DNA of 10,365 bases from an uncultured Eubacteriales bacterium (GTDB taxonomy: Bacteria > Bacillota > Clostridia > Christensenellales > CAG-917), in the NCBI GenBank assembly GCA_900551145.1, contig URUQ01000040.1:1-10365 (forward strand). The letters are read 5' to 3'. A program made the translations under genes and the position numbers. The notes below the pieces were generated by a model, which was not told the origin of the DNA, searched no databases, and worked only from the letters and a program-made list of their open reading frames with translations. Shown here piece after piece: positions 1 to 7,135 of this stretch; position 1 is the stretch's first letter, and each line of letters opens with the position of its first letter.

Positions 1-48
1 CGAGATAGGAGTCCGTCTCGTGGGCTCGGAGATGTGTATAAGAGACAG
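1..48 (+). other. Nextera i7-side sequencing adapter (not biological)
   Basis: Bases 1-6 match the end of the Illumina P7 primer, 7-14 (AGGAGTCC) are an 8-base i7 index, 15-29 are the Nextera read-2 adapter and 30-48 the 19-bp Tn5 mosaic end. The native sequence starts at about base 49. Translation through the adapter from a GTG at 20 adds a false N-terminus ending in SEMCIRDR to the first reading frame, which should be removed. Confidence 0.98.
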
Positions 49-49
49 G

Positions 50-301
50 TTTTTGAAGAAATTCCAGATTTCGAGCCTCGAAGAGTTGCCTGATTACGAC
101 GAAGTGCTTGAGAAACTTATGCTTATCAACGCGCCCACGCAAGAAACCTTGTTCCATACCAGAACCATTATGGACGAAGACGGAAACGTCGTGGAAGAGC
201 ATACGCTCGAAGAAGCGGCGGCAGACAACTCCCCGGACGATACGGCGGACGATGAAATCCCCGAATTCCTCGAAGGCGAACAATTTGAGGTGTTTGACTG
301 A
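50..301 (+). CDS. scpB: SMC-ScpAB complex subunit ScpB, C-terminal fragment (5' partial)
   Basis: This is the last 83 or so codons of a gene cut by the fragment end. ScpB is the winged-helix kleisin-associated subunit of the SMC condensin complex, which helps separate replicated chromosomes. The visible start, FLKKFQISSLEELPDYDEVL, resembles the conserved C-terminal ScpB stretch (usually a T-x-x-F-L-x-x-F-G-L-x-S-L-x-E-L-P pattern). An acidic, low-complexity tail of about 60 residues follows and ends in EVFD; tails of this kind are common and poorly conserved in ScpB. The winged-helix domains themselves are missing. The call rests on one short motif plus position: in Clostridia scpB is often followed by DUF2953 (ytfI), ytfJ and a D-Ala-D-Ala carboxypeptidase, exactly as here. 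The gene is followed by an intrinsic terminator, so it ends its own transcription unit. Confidence 0.62.
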   Translation, partial: FLKKFQISSLEELPDYDEVLEKLMLINAPTQETLFHTRTIMDEDGNVVEEHTLEEAAADNSPDDTADDEIPEFLEGEQFEVFD

Positions 302-317
302 TAATAATCAAAACGAT

Positions 318-357
318 ATAAAAAAACGACTTTGCTTTTTGCAAGGTCATTTTTTTT
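318..357 (+). terminator. Intrinsic terminator after scpB
   Basis: An 8-bp stem (GACTTTGC at 328-335 with GCAAGGTC at 341-348, one G-U pair) has a TTTTT loop and is followed by eight T residues (350-357). An A-run at 318-326 precedes it, so it could also act on the opposite strand. Confidence 0.85.
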
Positions 358-520
358 ATCGTCGCAATCAACCGCGATTTTTAGGATAAAATGCCGTTGA
401 AAAAATATCTACCGATTGATTTGAATTGTTATATGATATTAAATTGCATTTTGGCGTGTTAGATGTTTGTTTTTTGCGTTGTTTATAAATAAAATCGCAA
501 ACGTTGCACAATATAAATCT
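358..520. other. Non-coding gap before the DUF2953-like gene
   Basis: This AT-rich stretch lies between the scpB terminator and the first convincing start codon. It should hold the promoter for the next operon, but I see no strong one. TTGATT (416-421) with TAAATT (440-445) at 18 bp is a weak match, as is TATAAA at 484-489, which lacks a clear -35 box. No RNA gene or repeat is evident. Confidence 0.4.
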
Positions 521-1027
521 ATGGCGTGGGGTATTGTTGTTATCTTGATAGAAACCGTGCTGACGATTGTTTTTTATCCGATAAAAATCAACGTAAAAGC
601 ACACGCGTCGCTTGATAGAAAGTCGCTACAACTCAATTTGAGCGTGCTCAAAATTCCTATCGTAAGATTGCGCGGAAATCTCGCAAAAGAGCCGTATTTG
701 CAAATAAACGGCAAAAAAGCGAAGATAAAAGATAACTCAATATCCATAGACGCCGTGAAAGGTGCAATTGACTATGCAAGAGAGCAAAAACTGCTCAAAT
801 ACTTCAATATAATTGCTCTGTTTGCGCTCGACGACGCAAAAAACAGTGCTATATTGTGCGCGATTGTGGCGTTGTTACCGCTTGGAATAAGCGTGTATGG
901 ATGCTGCGGAGATAGATTTGACGCCGATTGTGCAATGGAAATAAAAATCAACATAATGCAAATAATTAGTATTTTGCGTTTGATAAAAGAAAAAGGGAAA
1001 AGATGCAAAACTTCGATGACGTATTGA
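521..1027 (+). CDS. DUF2953 (YtfI-like) membrane-anchored protein
   Basis: This is a 168-residue protein of unknown function. Residues 1 to about 18 (MAWGIVVILIETVLTIVFYP) form one hydrophobic helix, so it is probably anchored in the membrane by its N-terminus. A basic, beta-rich stretch follows, and near residues 105-130 there is a second hydrophobic segment with several cysteines. The C-terminus is a basic helix (ILRLIKEKGKR). This layout and the position directly before ytfJ match DUF2953 proteins, which sit between scpB and ytfJ in many Clostridia. The match is by context and pattern, not by a diagnostic motif. I chose ATG 521 because it puts the membrane helix at the N-terminus. The frame is open back to a TTG at 467, but neither start has a good Shine-Dalgarno site. 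The 3' end overlaps the next gene by 25 bp, implying co-transcription and probably coupled translation. Confidence 0.55.
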   Translation: MAWGIVVILIETVLTIVFYPIKINVKAHASLDRKSLQLNLSVLKIPIVRLRGNLAKEPYLQINGKKAKIKDNSISIDAVKGAIDYAREQKLLKYFNIIALFALDDAKNSAILCAIVALLPLGISVYGCCGDRFDADCAMEIKINIMQIISILRLIKEKGKRCKTSMTY

Positions 1028-1344
1028 AACAAACGATAGACAGTCTAAAAGAATCGCTTCAAAGCAACGACATTATAGGCAAGCCGATAGTGAACGGCGA
1101 CGGTACGATAATTTTGCCCGTGAGTAAAATAAGCGTAGGTTTCGTCGGCGGAAGCGCGGACGTTGAAAACGGCAAAAATCTCAAATCACCCACAGGCGTG
1201 GGCGGTGGAGGCATAAGCGTAACACCGCTCGGATTTTTGATTTGCGGAGCGCAAAAGAAGTTTGTAAGGGTGGACAGGGAAGAAGAAAACAAGTGGCTTG
1301 ATCTTGCCAAAAGCGTTGCAAACGTCTTGAAAAAAGACTATTGA
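1003..1344 (+). CDS. ytfJ: GerW/YtfJ family sporulation-associated protein
   Basis: This is a complete 113-residue protein of the GerW (YtfJ) family. In Bacillus subtilis the family member is a spore protein needed for normal germination; homologues are also found in bacteria not known to sporulate, so it does not prove a spore-former. Family hallmarks are all visible: an N-terminal helix (residues 1-22), the IIGKPIVNGDGTIILPVSKI segment (24-43), a glycine-rich turn with V-G-G-G-G-I (66-71) leading into SVTPLGFLIC (72-81), and a lysine-rich C-terminal helix. The length is somewhat short for the family. The ATG is preceded by AAGGGA at suitable spacing. It overlaps the upstream gene by 25 bp and lies 11 bp before the peptidase gene, so the three form an operon. 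Confidence 0.9.
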   Translation: MQNFDDVLKQTIDSLKESLQSNDIIGKPIVNGDGTIILPVSKISVGFVGGSADVENGKNLKSPTGVGGGGISVTPLGFLICGAQKKFVRVDREEENKWLDLAKSVANVLKKDY

Positions 1345-1355
1345 GAGAGCGGAAT

Positions 1356-2414
1356 ATGAGTGAAAATACCAAGAAAATATTGATAATGGCGGTTTGCGTC
1401 GTGTGTCTTACTATGGCGTTAATCAGTTCGATTTTGATGCCAAAAACACAATTTTCCGTAAAAAGTATTCTAAAAAACATCAAAAACGATAGCAATATCA
1501 CGCAAAACAACTCAGTTGAAACGATAAAGCGCATTGACGTACTACCTCTCAAAAAGCAAAGCCGCGGTGCGGTGGTTATCGAACAATCAAGCAAGAGGGT
1601 ACTATACGACGAGGGCATGAACGAGAAGTGTTATCCCGCAAGCACGACAAAAGTGTTGACTGCGCTATGCGTGCTTGAAAACTTGCCACTCGATAAAATT
1701 ATCACCGTGCCTAAAGAGGCGGAAGGCGTGGAGGGCTCGTCAATATATCTTAAAGAGGGGCAAAAGATATCCGTAAAAGATTTGCTTTTGGGTCTTATGT
1801 TGAGAAGCGGAAACGACGCCGCCGTAACGCTTGCCGTTGCAACGAGCGGAAATATCCGAAATTTTGCTAATCTTATGAACGAAACTGCTAAAAGGTGCGG
1901 TGCGGATGGCTCAAACTTCGTAAATCCGCACGGCTTGCACGATGAAATGCACTATACCACGGCGTACGATTTGGCTCTAATTTGCGCAAAAGCGTACGAA
2001 AACGAGGATTTTTGCAAAATCGTGAGCACGAGCAAAGCAAAAATCACCGTTGACGACGAGGCACGTTATATCGGCAACAAGAACAAACTTTTGCACTTGT
2101 ACGACGGCGCAAACGGCGTTAAAACCGGTTTTACCAAAAAGAGCGGAAGATGTCTCGTGTCCGGTGCAAAGCGAAGCGGTATGCAAGTTGTCGGTGTGGT
2201 GCTAAATCACTCCGATATGTGGAACGACACGATTAGAATGCTTGATTTTGCCTTTGATAACTACTATATGTGTCCGCTTGACGAGGCAATGCTCACGAGC
2301 GGTGAAAACGAAATTAGAGTGAAAGCAAAACAAAACGTGACGGGAAACTGGCAAGATTTGGGCTATCCGCTCAAAAGGGACGGAAGCGAAAGATTAATTG
2401 TTGAAAGTTGCTAA
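1356..2414 (+). CDS. D-alanyl-D-alanine carboxypeptidase, peptidase S11 (DacF/DacB-like)
   Basis: This is a low-molecular-weight penicillin-binding protein that trims the terminal D-alanine from peptidoglycan stem peptides outside the membrane. From ATG 1356 it has 352 residues. Residues 6-28 form a hydrophobic signal or anchor segment. The S11 active-site motifs are in order: S-T-T-K with nucleophile Ser96 and Lys99, S-G-N at 151-153, and K-T-G at 256-258. After the catalytic domain only about 45 residues remain, so the usual C-terminal beta domain and amphipathic anchor of DacF-type enzymes seem shortened. The protein may rely on the N-terminal segment for attachment. An in-frame TTG lies at 1341, inside the ytfJ stop region, but ATG 1356 fits the signal sequence better. 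In sporulating relatives the gene in this position is often followed by spmA and spmB; here a terminator and rluB follow instead. Confidence 0.92.
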   Translation: MSENTKKILIMAVCVVCLTMALISSILMPKTQFSVKSILKNIKNDSNITQNNSVETIKRIDVLPLKKQSRGAVVIEQSSKRVLYDEGMNEKCYPASTTKVLTALCVLENLPLDKIITVPKEAEGVEGSSIYLKEGQKISVKDLLLGLMLRSGNDAAVTLAVATSGNIRNFANLMNETAKRCGADGSNFVNPHGLHDEMHYTTAYDLALICAKAYENEDFCKIVSTSKAKITVDDEARYIGNKNKLLHLYDGANGVKTGFTKKSGRCLVSGAKRSGMQVVGVVLNHSDMWNDTIRMLDFAFDNYYMCPLDEAMLTSGENEIRVKAKQNVTGNWQDLGYPLKRDGSERLIVESC

Positions 2415-2493
2415 AAGGCTTGAAAAAATCGCAAAATTTTGCCTAAAATTGCCGATATTGCTTTATGTTTGCAAAATAAAAACACATTTGTCT

Positions 2494-2520
2494 AAAAAGA
2501 CGGCTTGTTCGTCTTTTTTT
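2494..2520 (+). terminator. Intrinsic terminator after the S11 peptidase gene
   Basis: The stem AAAAAGACG (2494-2502) pairs with CGTCTTTTT (2510-2518) around a 7-nt loop, and the T-run extends to 2520. It closes the DUF2953-ytfJ-peptidase operon 80 bp after the last stop codon. Confidence 0.88.
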
Positions 2521-2552
2521 GCGCTATTTTGATATTTGCTCGACACAAATGC

Positions 2553-2581
2553 TTGCCACTAATAATTTTTTTATGTATAAT
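2553..2581 (+). promoter_or_regulatory. Sigma-A-type promoter for the rluB cluster
   Basis: TTGCCA (2553-2558) and a perfect TATAAT (2576-2581) are separated by exactly 17 bp. The predicted transcription start near 2588 gives a leader of about 36 nt before the rluB ATG. It lies just after the preceding terminator, as expected for a new transcription unit. Confidence 0.82.
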
Positions 2582-2623
2582 CGTTTTAATAAATTTGCGC
2601 TCGTTTGGGCGCGCGGAGAAAAT

Positions 2624-3547
2624 ATGCGTATAAACAAATATCTCGCGGAATGTGGCGTGTGCTCTCGTCGTAAAGCCGACGAACTCGTGAAAGAAGGTCG
2701 TGTAAGCGTCAATAAAAAGGTCGTCAGGGAGGTCGGAACGGACGTTGACGAGTCCAAAGATGTCGTTTACGTCGACGGCAAAAAAGTGGTGAGAGTGACG
2801 CACTACGATTATCTTTTGTTTTACAAGCCGAAGGGATGCGTGACCACTCTCAACGAGGACAAAGACAACAAGAGCGGTCGCAAAAAGACCGATGCGGAAC
2901 TTGAAGAAATCAAAAACCGTGCCGAGAAACTTGCAAAGCAAGGCATCGTTGAGGAACAAAAGGAATATTCTAAGCCGAGAAAGATAATCACCGATTATAT
3001 CGGTGAGGACTATAAAAACAAGCGCCTATATCCCGTCGGGAGACTGGATTATGACAGCGAAGGCTTGCTTTTGCTTACCAACGACGGCAATCTTACTTAC
3101 AAATTGACGCACCCGTCGAGCGAAATTCCCAAGACGTACATCGTCAAAATAGAGGGTACGATTGACGAAAGCGACCTTGCGACGCTTCGCAAAGGCGTGA
3201 CGGTTGACGGCGTGAAGTACGGAAGAAGCAAAGTCAAAGTTACGGGCATCGAAAAGGTGGGAGAAAGCAAAAAAGCAACCATTAATCCAAAAGATACTTT
3301 TGCAAAAGAGGCTATCGAGACGTCCGACGATACGAGCAACGTTTATACCCGCCTCGAAGTGATAATCTTCGAGGGCAAAAACAGAGAAATTCGCCGTATG
3401 TTCGAGGCGGTCGAAAAGAAAGTGGTTTTCTTAAAGCGCGTCGCTATAGGAGAACTTCGACTTGGCGGACTTGCGCGAGGTGCGTACAGACCGCTCAACG
3501 ATATGGAAGTGGCATATCTTTTGGATTTGTGCGACAAAATTCAATAA
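2624..3547 (+). CDS. rluB: 23S rRNA pseudouridine synthase RluB (RsuA/RluB/E/F family)
   Basis: The enzyme converts a specific uridine of 23S rRNA to pseudouridine. It has 307 residues. An S4 RNA-binding domain occupies roughly residues 1-60 (MRINKYLAECGVCSRRKADE). The catalytic motif is GRLDYDSEGLLLLTNDG (139-155) with nucleophile Asp142. The GKNREIRRMFEAV motif (251-263) is the family C-terminal signature. Two charged insertions are unusual. One between K-P-K-G (68-71) and the catalytic motif makes that gap about twice that of E. coli RluB; the other (about 208-240) lies before the GKNREIRR motif. The start at 2624 is set by GGAGAA 4 nt upstream and by the S4 domain beginning there; the frame is open further upstream, but that part runs through the promoter. 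It is the first gene of the cluster. Confidence 0.93.
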   Translation: MRINKYLAECGVCSRRKADELVKEGRVSVNKKVVREVGTDVDESKDVVYVDGKKVVRVTHYDYLLFYKPKGCVTTLNEDKDNKSGRKKTDAELEEIKNRAEKLAKQGIVEEQKEYSKPRKIITDYIGEDYKNKRLYPVGRLDYDSEGLLLLTNDGNLTYKLTHPSSEIPKTYIVKIEGTIDESDLATLRKGVTVDGVKYGRSKVKVTGIEKVGESKKATINPKDTFAKEAIETSDDTSNVYTRLEVIIFEGKNREIRRMFEAVEKKVVFLKRVAIGELRLGGLARGAYRPLNDMEVAYLLDLCDKIQ

Positions 3548-3575
3548 ATTCAATAATTAATTCGTATGTATGCGG

Positions 3576-3608
3576 ATTTGCGATAAATGCGCAAATTTTG
3601 CGATAAAT
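3576..3608 (+). repeat. 12-bp direct repeat and small hairpin upstream of surE
   Basis: TTTGCGATAAAT occurs at 3577-3588 and again at 3597-3608, a 20-bp (two helical turns) spacing. The first copy is also part of a 7-bp hairpin (ATTTGCG 3576-3582 with CGCAAAT 3590-3596, 7-nt loop) followed by a short T-run. It could be an operator, a weak pausing site or a chance duplication. The second copy ends 10 nt before the surE start. Confidence 0.45.
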
Positions 3609-3618
3609 CGGTGAGAAA

Positions 3619-4380
3619 ATGAAGATTTTGATTTCAAACGACGACGGGTATTTTGCCCCGGGTATAATCGCTCTGGCAAAGAGATTGAGCAAAGAACACG
3701 ACGTAGTCGTGGTTGCTCCTATGTCTGAGCGTTCGGGGACGTCGCACTCGGTGAGTTTTTTTAGCGGAATCACGTATGAGGATAAGGGATACATAGAGGG
3801 CATAAGAACTTACGCCGTGAGCGGATCGCCTGCTGATTGTGTGCTTTTCGGCGTGAAATATCTCTTGAAAGACGTCAAAATAGACGCCGTAATTTCAGGT
3901 ATTAACACTTGCCTGAACGCGGGAAGCGACATTATTTACTCCGGGACGTTCGGAGCGGCGCAAGAAGGCACGTTCCACCGTATTCCGTCAATTGCGGTAT
4001 CGCTTAGGACGCACGGTGTGAGCGATTACGAGTTTACCGCCGATTTCGTAGCAAGGAATTTGACGACGCTTTTGAGTTACGCAAAGGAAAACGTTACGAT
4101 AAATCTCAACGTTCCTTGCGTCAAAAAAGAGGATATAAAGGGTGTAAAAATCGCGCCCGTGGCATATCAGCCGTACGATGAAAAATATTTTAGCAAGCCC
4201 GACGAGAGCGGTCGCGACGTATTTTACGTCGACGGACACGCCTATAAGCACGAAGACGAGATAAAAGGCGGAGATTGCTATCAACTCGACAGAGGTTTTA
4301 TCACGGTTACGCCCGTACAAATGCTTTCCACCGACCACGAAACGGTGAGAGAACTAAAAAACGCGGAGTTCGAGCTATGA
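3619..4380 (+). CDS. surE: 5'/3'-nucleotidase SurE
   Basis: SurE is a metal-dependent phosphatase that hydrolyses 5'- and 3'-nucleoside monophosphates and has been linked to survival in stationary phase. The protein is complete, with 253 residues. The metal-binding residues of the family are present: Asp8 and Asp9 in MKILISNDDG, Ser39 in APMSERSGTSHS (33-44), and Asn96 in the SGIN motif (93-96), followed by the conserved YSGTFGAAQEG (107-117). VSGSPADCV (67-75) corresponds to the usual GTPADCV motif. GGTGAG 3 nt before the ATG is a short-spaced Shine-Dalgarno match. Its stop codon overlaps the next gene's start as ATGA (4377-4380), so the two are probably translationally coupled. SurE is not a usual member of the rluB-cmk neighbourhood. 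Confidence 0.95.
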   Translation: MKILISNDDGYFAPGIIALAKRLSKEHDVVVVAPMSERSGTSHSVSFFSGITYEDKGYIEGIRTYAVSGSPADCVLFGVKYLLKDVKIDAVISGINTCLNAGSDIIYSGTFGAAQEGTFHRIPSIAVSLRTHGVSDYEFTADFVARNLTTLLSYAKENVTINLNVPCVKKEDIKGVKIAPVAYQPYDEKYFSKPDESGRDVFYVDGHAYKHEDEIKGGDCYQLDRGFITVTPVQMLSTDHETVRELKNAEFEL

Positions 4381-5603
4381 AAGCGTGCGTAATAGGAGCG
4401 GGGGCATCGGGAATGATTGCTTCGATTTTCCTTGCTCGCGGAGGTGCACAAGTCGTTTTGCTCGAAAAAAACGAGAAAACGGGCAAAAAACTGTACATTA
4501 CGGGCAAAGGCAGATGCAACGTCACCAACGATTGCGATATGCAGGAATTTTCCAAAAATATCGTGCACGGCGAGAAGTTTTTGCGCTCGTCGCTGTACGG
4601 GTTTACACCGCAAGACACCATGGCTTTTTTCGAGGACTTGGGATTAAAACTCGTCGTAGAGAGGGGAAATAGGGTTTTCCCGCTCTCGCAAAAGTCGAGC
4701 GACGTTATTAGAGCGTTGGAATGGGGCATGCGCCAAAGCGGTGTAACGGTTATGCTCAATCGTGAGGTTGAGGATATAAAAAAGACGGACGACGGATTTT
4801 GCGTCGTTACGGCTTTTGGCAATATCGATTGCGACGTCGTTATCGTTGCGACGGGCGGAGTAAGTTATGCTTCGACGGGGTCGACGGGGGACGGATATAA
4901 GTTCGCTAAGAAATTCGGACTGAATGTAGTCGAGCCGAAACAAGCCTTGACGGGGCTGTTGCTTGCGCAAAACGTGTCGATGTTGGAAGGAATTTCTCTC
5001 AAAAACGTGCAACTTACCGCTTACGACGAAAACGAAAAGACGGTGGCAAGCGAATTCGGAGAAATGCTATTCACCAGGCGCGGAATATCCGGACCTATCG
5101 TGCTTACGATATCCTCGTACGTAAATAGAAAAAGCAAAGTGTCCTTGTCGCTCGATTTGAAGCCCGCACTTGACAAAAACACACTGGATAGACGCATTTT
5201 GCGCGAATTCGAGGAGCGCAAAAATCAAGATATAAAGAACGTGACTCGCGCGCTTTTGCCCGACAGACTCAATTCTTACGTTCTTAAAAGAGCGGGAATT
5301 GCCGAAAACAAAAAAGTGAACGAAATTACAAAAGAAGAGCGTGCAAAACTTGTGAATACGCTCAAAAATCTCACATTTGACGTGACTTCGCTTGCGCCGT
5401 TTACGGAAGCGGTGGTGACGTCGGGCGGCGTTGACCTAAAATGGCTCAAACCGACGTGCGAATGTAGAGAGGTCGAGGGCTTGTATTTCGTGGGTGAGAC
5501 TATCGATATAGACGCACTTACGGGCGGATTTAACTTGCAACTTGCGTTTTCGACGGGCGTTTGCGCCGCAAAAGACGCGCTGAAAAAACGAACGATACGC
5601 TAA
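4377..5603 (+). CDS. BaiN/HI0933-family NAD(P)/FAD-dependent oxidoreductase
   Basis: This is a 408-residue flavoprotein of the HI0933 (YhiN/BaiN) family. Most members have no known substrate. One clostridial member, BaiN, was reported to reduce bile-acid intermediates, but that role cannot be assumed here. The FAD-binding Rossmann motif G-A-G-A-S-G lies at 7-12, with Glu30 at the end of the second strand as expected for ribose binding. Family signatures follow: ITGKGRCNVTN (41-51), TGGVSYASTGSTGDGY (159-174), LFTRRGISGP (231-240), and the C-terminal FAD segment GLYFVGETIDIDALTGGFNL (368-387). The start is fixed by the motif at the very N-terminus and by the ATGA overlap with surE, with GGAG upstream inside surE. 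In Clostridia this gene commonly lies before cmk, as it does here. It ends in a basic tail (KKRTIR). Confidence 0.92.
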   Translation: MKACVIGAGASGMIASIFLARGGAQVVLLEKNEKTGKKLYITGKGRCNVTNDCDMQEFSKNIVHGEKFLRSSLYGFTPQDTMAFFEDLGLKLVVERGNRVFPLSQKSSDVIRALEWGMRQSGVTVMLNREVEDIKKTDDGFCVVTAFGNIDCDVVIVATGGVSYASTGSTGDGYKFAKKFGLNVVEPKQALTGLLLAQNVSMLEGISLKNVQLTAYDENEKTVASEFGEMLFTRRGISGPIVLTISSYVNRKSKVSLSLDLKPALDKNTLDRRILREFEERKNQDIKNVTRALLPDRLNSYVLKRAGIAENKKVNEITKEERAKLVNTLKNLTFDVTSLAPFTEAVVTSGGVDLKWLKPTCECREVEGLYFVGETIDIDALTGGFNLQLAFSTGVCAAKDALKKRTIR

Positions 5604-5658
5604 TAGCATACTCAAAAAACGAAAGACGCGCTAAATAACGCGCTAAAAACGAATGAAA
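5571..5658 (+). repeat. Degenerate repeat of the flavoprotein gene's 3' end
   Basis: AAAGACGCGCT occurs at 5571-5581 within the last codons of the flavoprotein gene and again at 5622-5632. ACGCGCT followed by A-rich sequence occurs a third time at 5638-5644. The gap between the genes (5604-5686) therefore looks partly derived from duplication of the gene end. I see no terminator or clear promoter there. Confidence 0.4.
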
Positions 5659-5686
5659 TAAATCTCATCTGATTTTCGGAGGGAAT

Positions 5687-7123
5687 ATGATAAATATTGC
5701 AATCGACGGACCTGCGGGAGCGGGCAAAAGCACAATCGCCAAAGCGGTGGCAAAAGACCTTGGTATAATCTATCTCGATACCGGTGCAATGTATCGTGCC
5801 ACGGCGTATCTTGCTTTGAGCAACGGAATCGACGTAAAAGACGAAGAAAAAGTCGGTGAAATGCTCAAAACGCTTGAAATGGATATAAAATACGACGAAA
5901 ACGGCGCGCAACAAATATACGTCAACGGCATAAACGCCACGCCGTATCTTCGCGAACATTATATGTCCAAAGCCGCAAGCGATATCTCGGCGTTGCCGGC
6001 GGTCAGGTACAAGATGGTGGATTTGCAACGCGATTTTGCCGCGAAACACGACGTCGTTTTGGACGGAAGAGATATAGGAACTTTCGTTTTGCCAAACGCG
6101 AACTGCAAATTCTATCTCGACGCAACGCCCGAAGAGCGTGCGAACAGACGTTATGCCCAGCTCTTGCAAAAAGGGGAAAGTGTGGATTACGACACGCTTT
6201 TGGCGGATATAAAACAACGTGATTATAACGATTCGCATAGGGAAGTCGCACCCCTCAAAAAGGCGGACGACGCGGACTACGTGGATACCACGTCAATGGC
6301 AATCGACGATGTCGTATCACATGTGAAAGAGGTTGTCCACATCAAGACGAAAAAAAAGGAAACGACCGAGCAGAATGCCGAAAAACGCGATAGCACGATT
6401 ATTCCGAGCAGTGAGATGGACCCCAAAACGCTTGAAAGAATAAAGAAGTACTACAAGCCCGAAAAGAGCTTTGCAACTTACCGCTTTTTGAGAGTGATTT
6501 TGCATCCTATACAAATGATTTTTTGGCCGACGAAGGTGATCAACGCAACTAACGCCAAGAAGGTGAAAGGCGCAATGTTTACTTGCAATCACTATTCCAA
6601 ATTTGATTCGATGATTCCGTACTTTGTGCTATTCAAAAAGGAAGCGCATGCACTTGCGAAGTACGAACTTTTCCAAAATCCTATTGCGGGTTGGTTCTTG
6701 CACAAAATGGGCGCAATTCCCGTACGCAGAGGCGAGGCGGATATCGAGTCGGTGAAACAAGTGCTAAAAGTGCTTAAAGACGGCAAACAATTGCTCATTT
6801 TCCCCGAAGGCACGCGCAATAAAGAGGATACGCAAGAAATGGCGGAATTTAAGACGGGCACGGCACGTTTTGCAATCAAGACCAAAGTCCCCGTCGTGCC
6901 GATGATTTATTATCATTCTCCCAAAGCGTTCAGAAAGAATTGGCTCTACGTGGGTGAACCGTTTACGCTCGAAGAGTTCTACGGAGCACGCACGCCCGAG
7001 GACAATCATAAAGCAACCGAATTGATACGTCAAAAAATGGACGAAACGCGTCGTCTTTGCAACGAATACGTGGAAGCACACAGCAAAAAGTACGGCAAGA
7101 AAAACAAGAAAAACGATAAGTAA
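5687..7123 (+). CDS. Fusion protein: cytidylate kinase (Cmk) + 1-acyl-glycerol-3-phosphate acyltransferase (PlsC)
   Basis: One uninterrupted 478-codon frame joins two enzymes. Residues 1 to about 218 are cytidylate kinase, which phosphorylates CMP and dCMP: the P-loop GPAGAGKS (8-15), LDTGAMYRATA (30-40) and DGRDIGT (126-132) are all present. Residues 219-243 are a lysine- and glutamate-rich linker. From about 244 to 478 it is a PlsC-type acyltransferase, which makes phosphatidic acid at the membrane: the H-x4-D motif has His302 and Asp307, and GAIPVRRGE (342-350) and IFPEGTRN (371-378) follow. The basic tail (SKKYGKKNKKNDK) could contact membrane phospholipid. In Clostridia cmk and plsC are normally separate adjacent genes. 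GGAGGG just before ATG 5687 sets the start. Met244 (6416) could be an old plsC start, but I see no good ribosome binding site before it. Both active sites look intact. The ispH gene follows 12 bp later. Confidence 0.93.
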   Translation: MINIAIDGPAGAGKSTIAKAVAKDLGIIYLDTGAMYRATAYLALSNGIDVKDEEKVGEMLKTLEMDIKYDENGAQQIYVNGINATPYLREHYMSKAASDISALPAVRYKMVDLQRDFAAKHDVVLDGRDIGTFVLPNANCKFYLDATPEERANRRYAQLLQKGESVDYDTLLADIKQRDYNDSHREVAPLKKADDADYVDTTSMAIDDVVSHVKEVVHIKTKKKETTEQNAEKRDSTIIPSSEMDPKTLERIKKYYKPEKSFATYRFLRVILHPIQMIFWPTKVINATNAKKVKGAMFTCNHYSKFDSMIPYFVLFKKEAHALAKYELFQNPIAGWFLHKMGAIPVRRGEADIESVKQVLKVLKDGKQLLIFPEGTRNKEDTQEMAEFKTGTARFAIKTKVPVVPMIYYHSPKAFRKNWLYVGEPFTLEEFYGARTPEDNHKATELIRQKMDETRRLCNEYVEAHSKKYGKKNKKNDK

Positions 7124-7135
7124 CGAGGGCGAAAT

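Noticed and set aside
397..445. Promoter for the DUF2953 operon
   Set aside because: TTGAAA at 397 has no -10 at proper spacing, and TTGATT/TAAATT match only 4 of 6 positions each. Not strong enough to list.
467..520. TTG start giving an 18-residue longer DUF2953-like protein
   Set aside because: It has no Shine-Dalgarno site and would push the membrane helix inward; ATG 521 places it at the N-terminus as expected.
6400..6418. Separate internal start for PlsC at ATG 6416
   Set aside because: The upstream bases (GAGCAGTGAG) are a poor ribosome binding site, unlike the clear one in ispH-rpsA.
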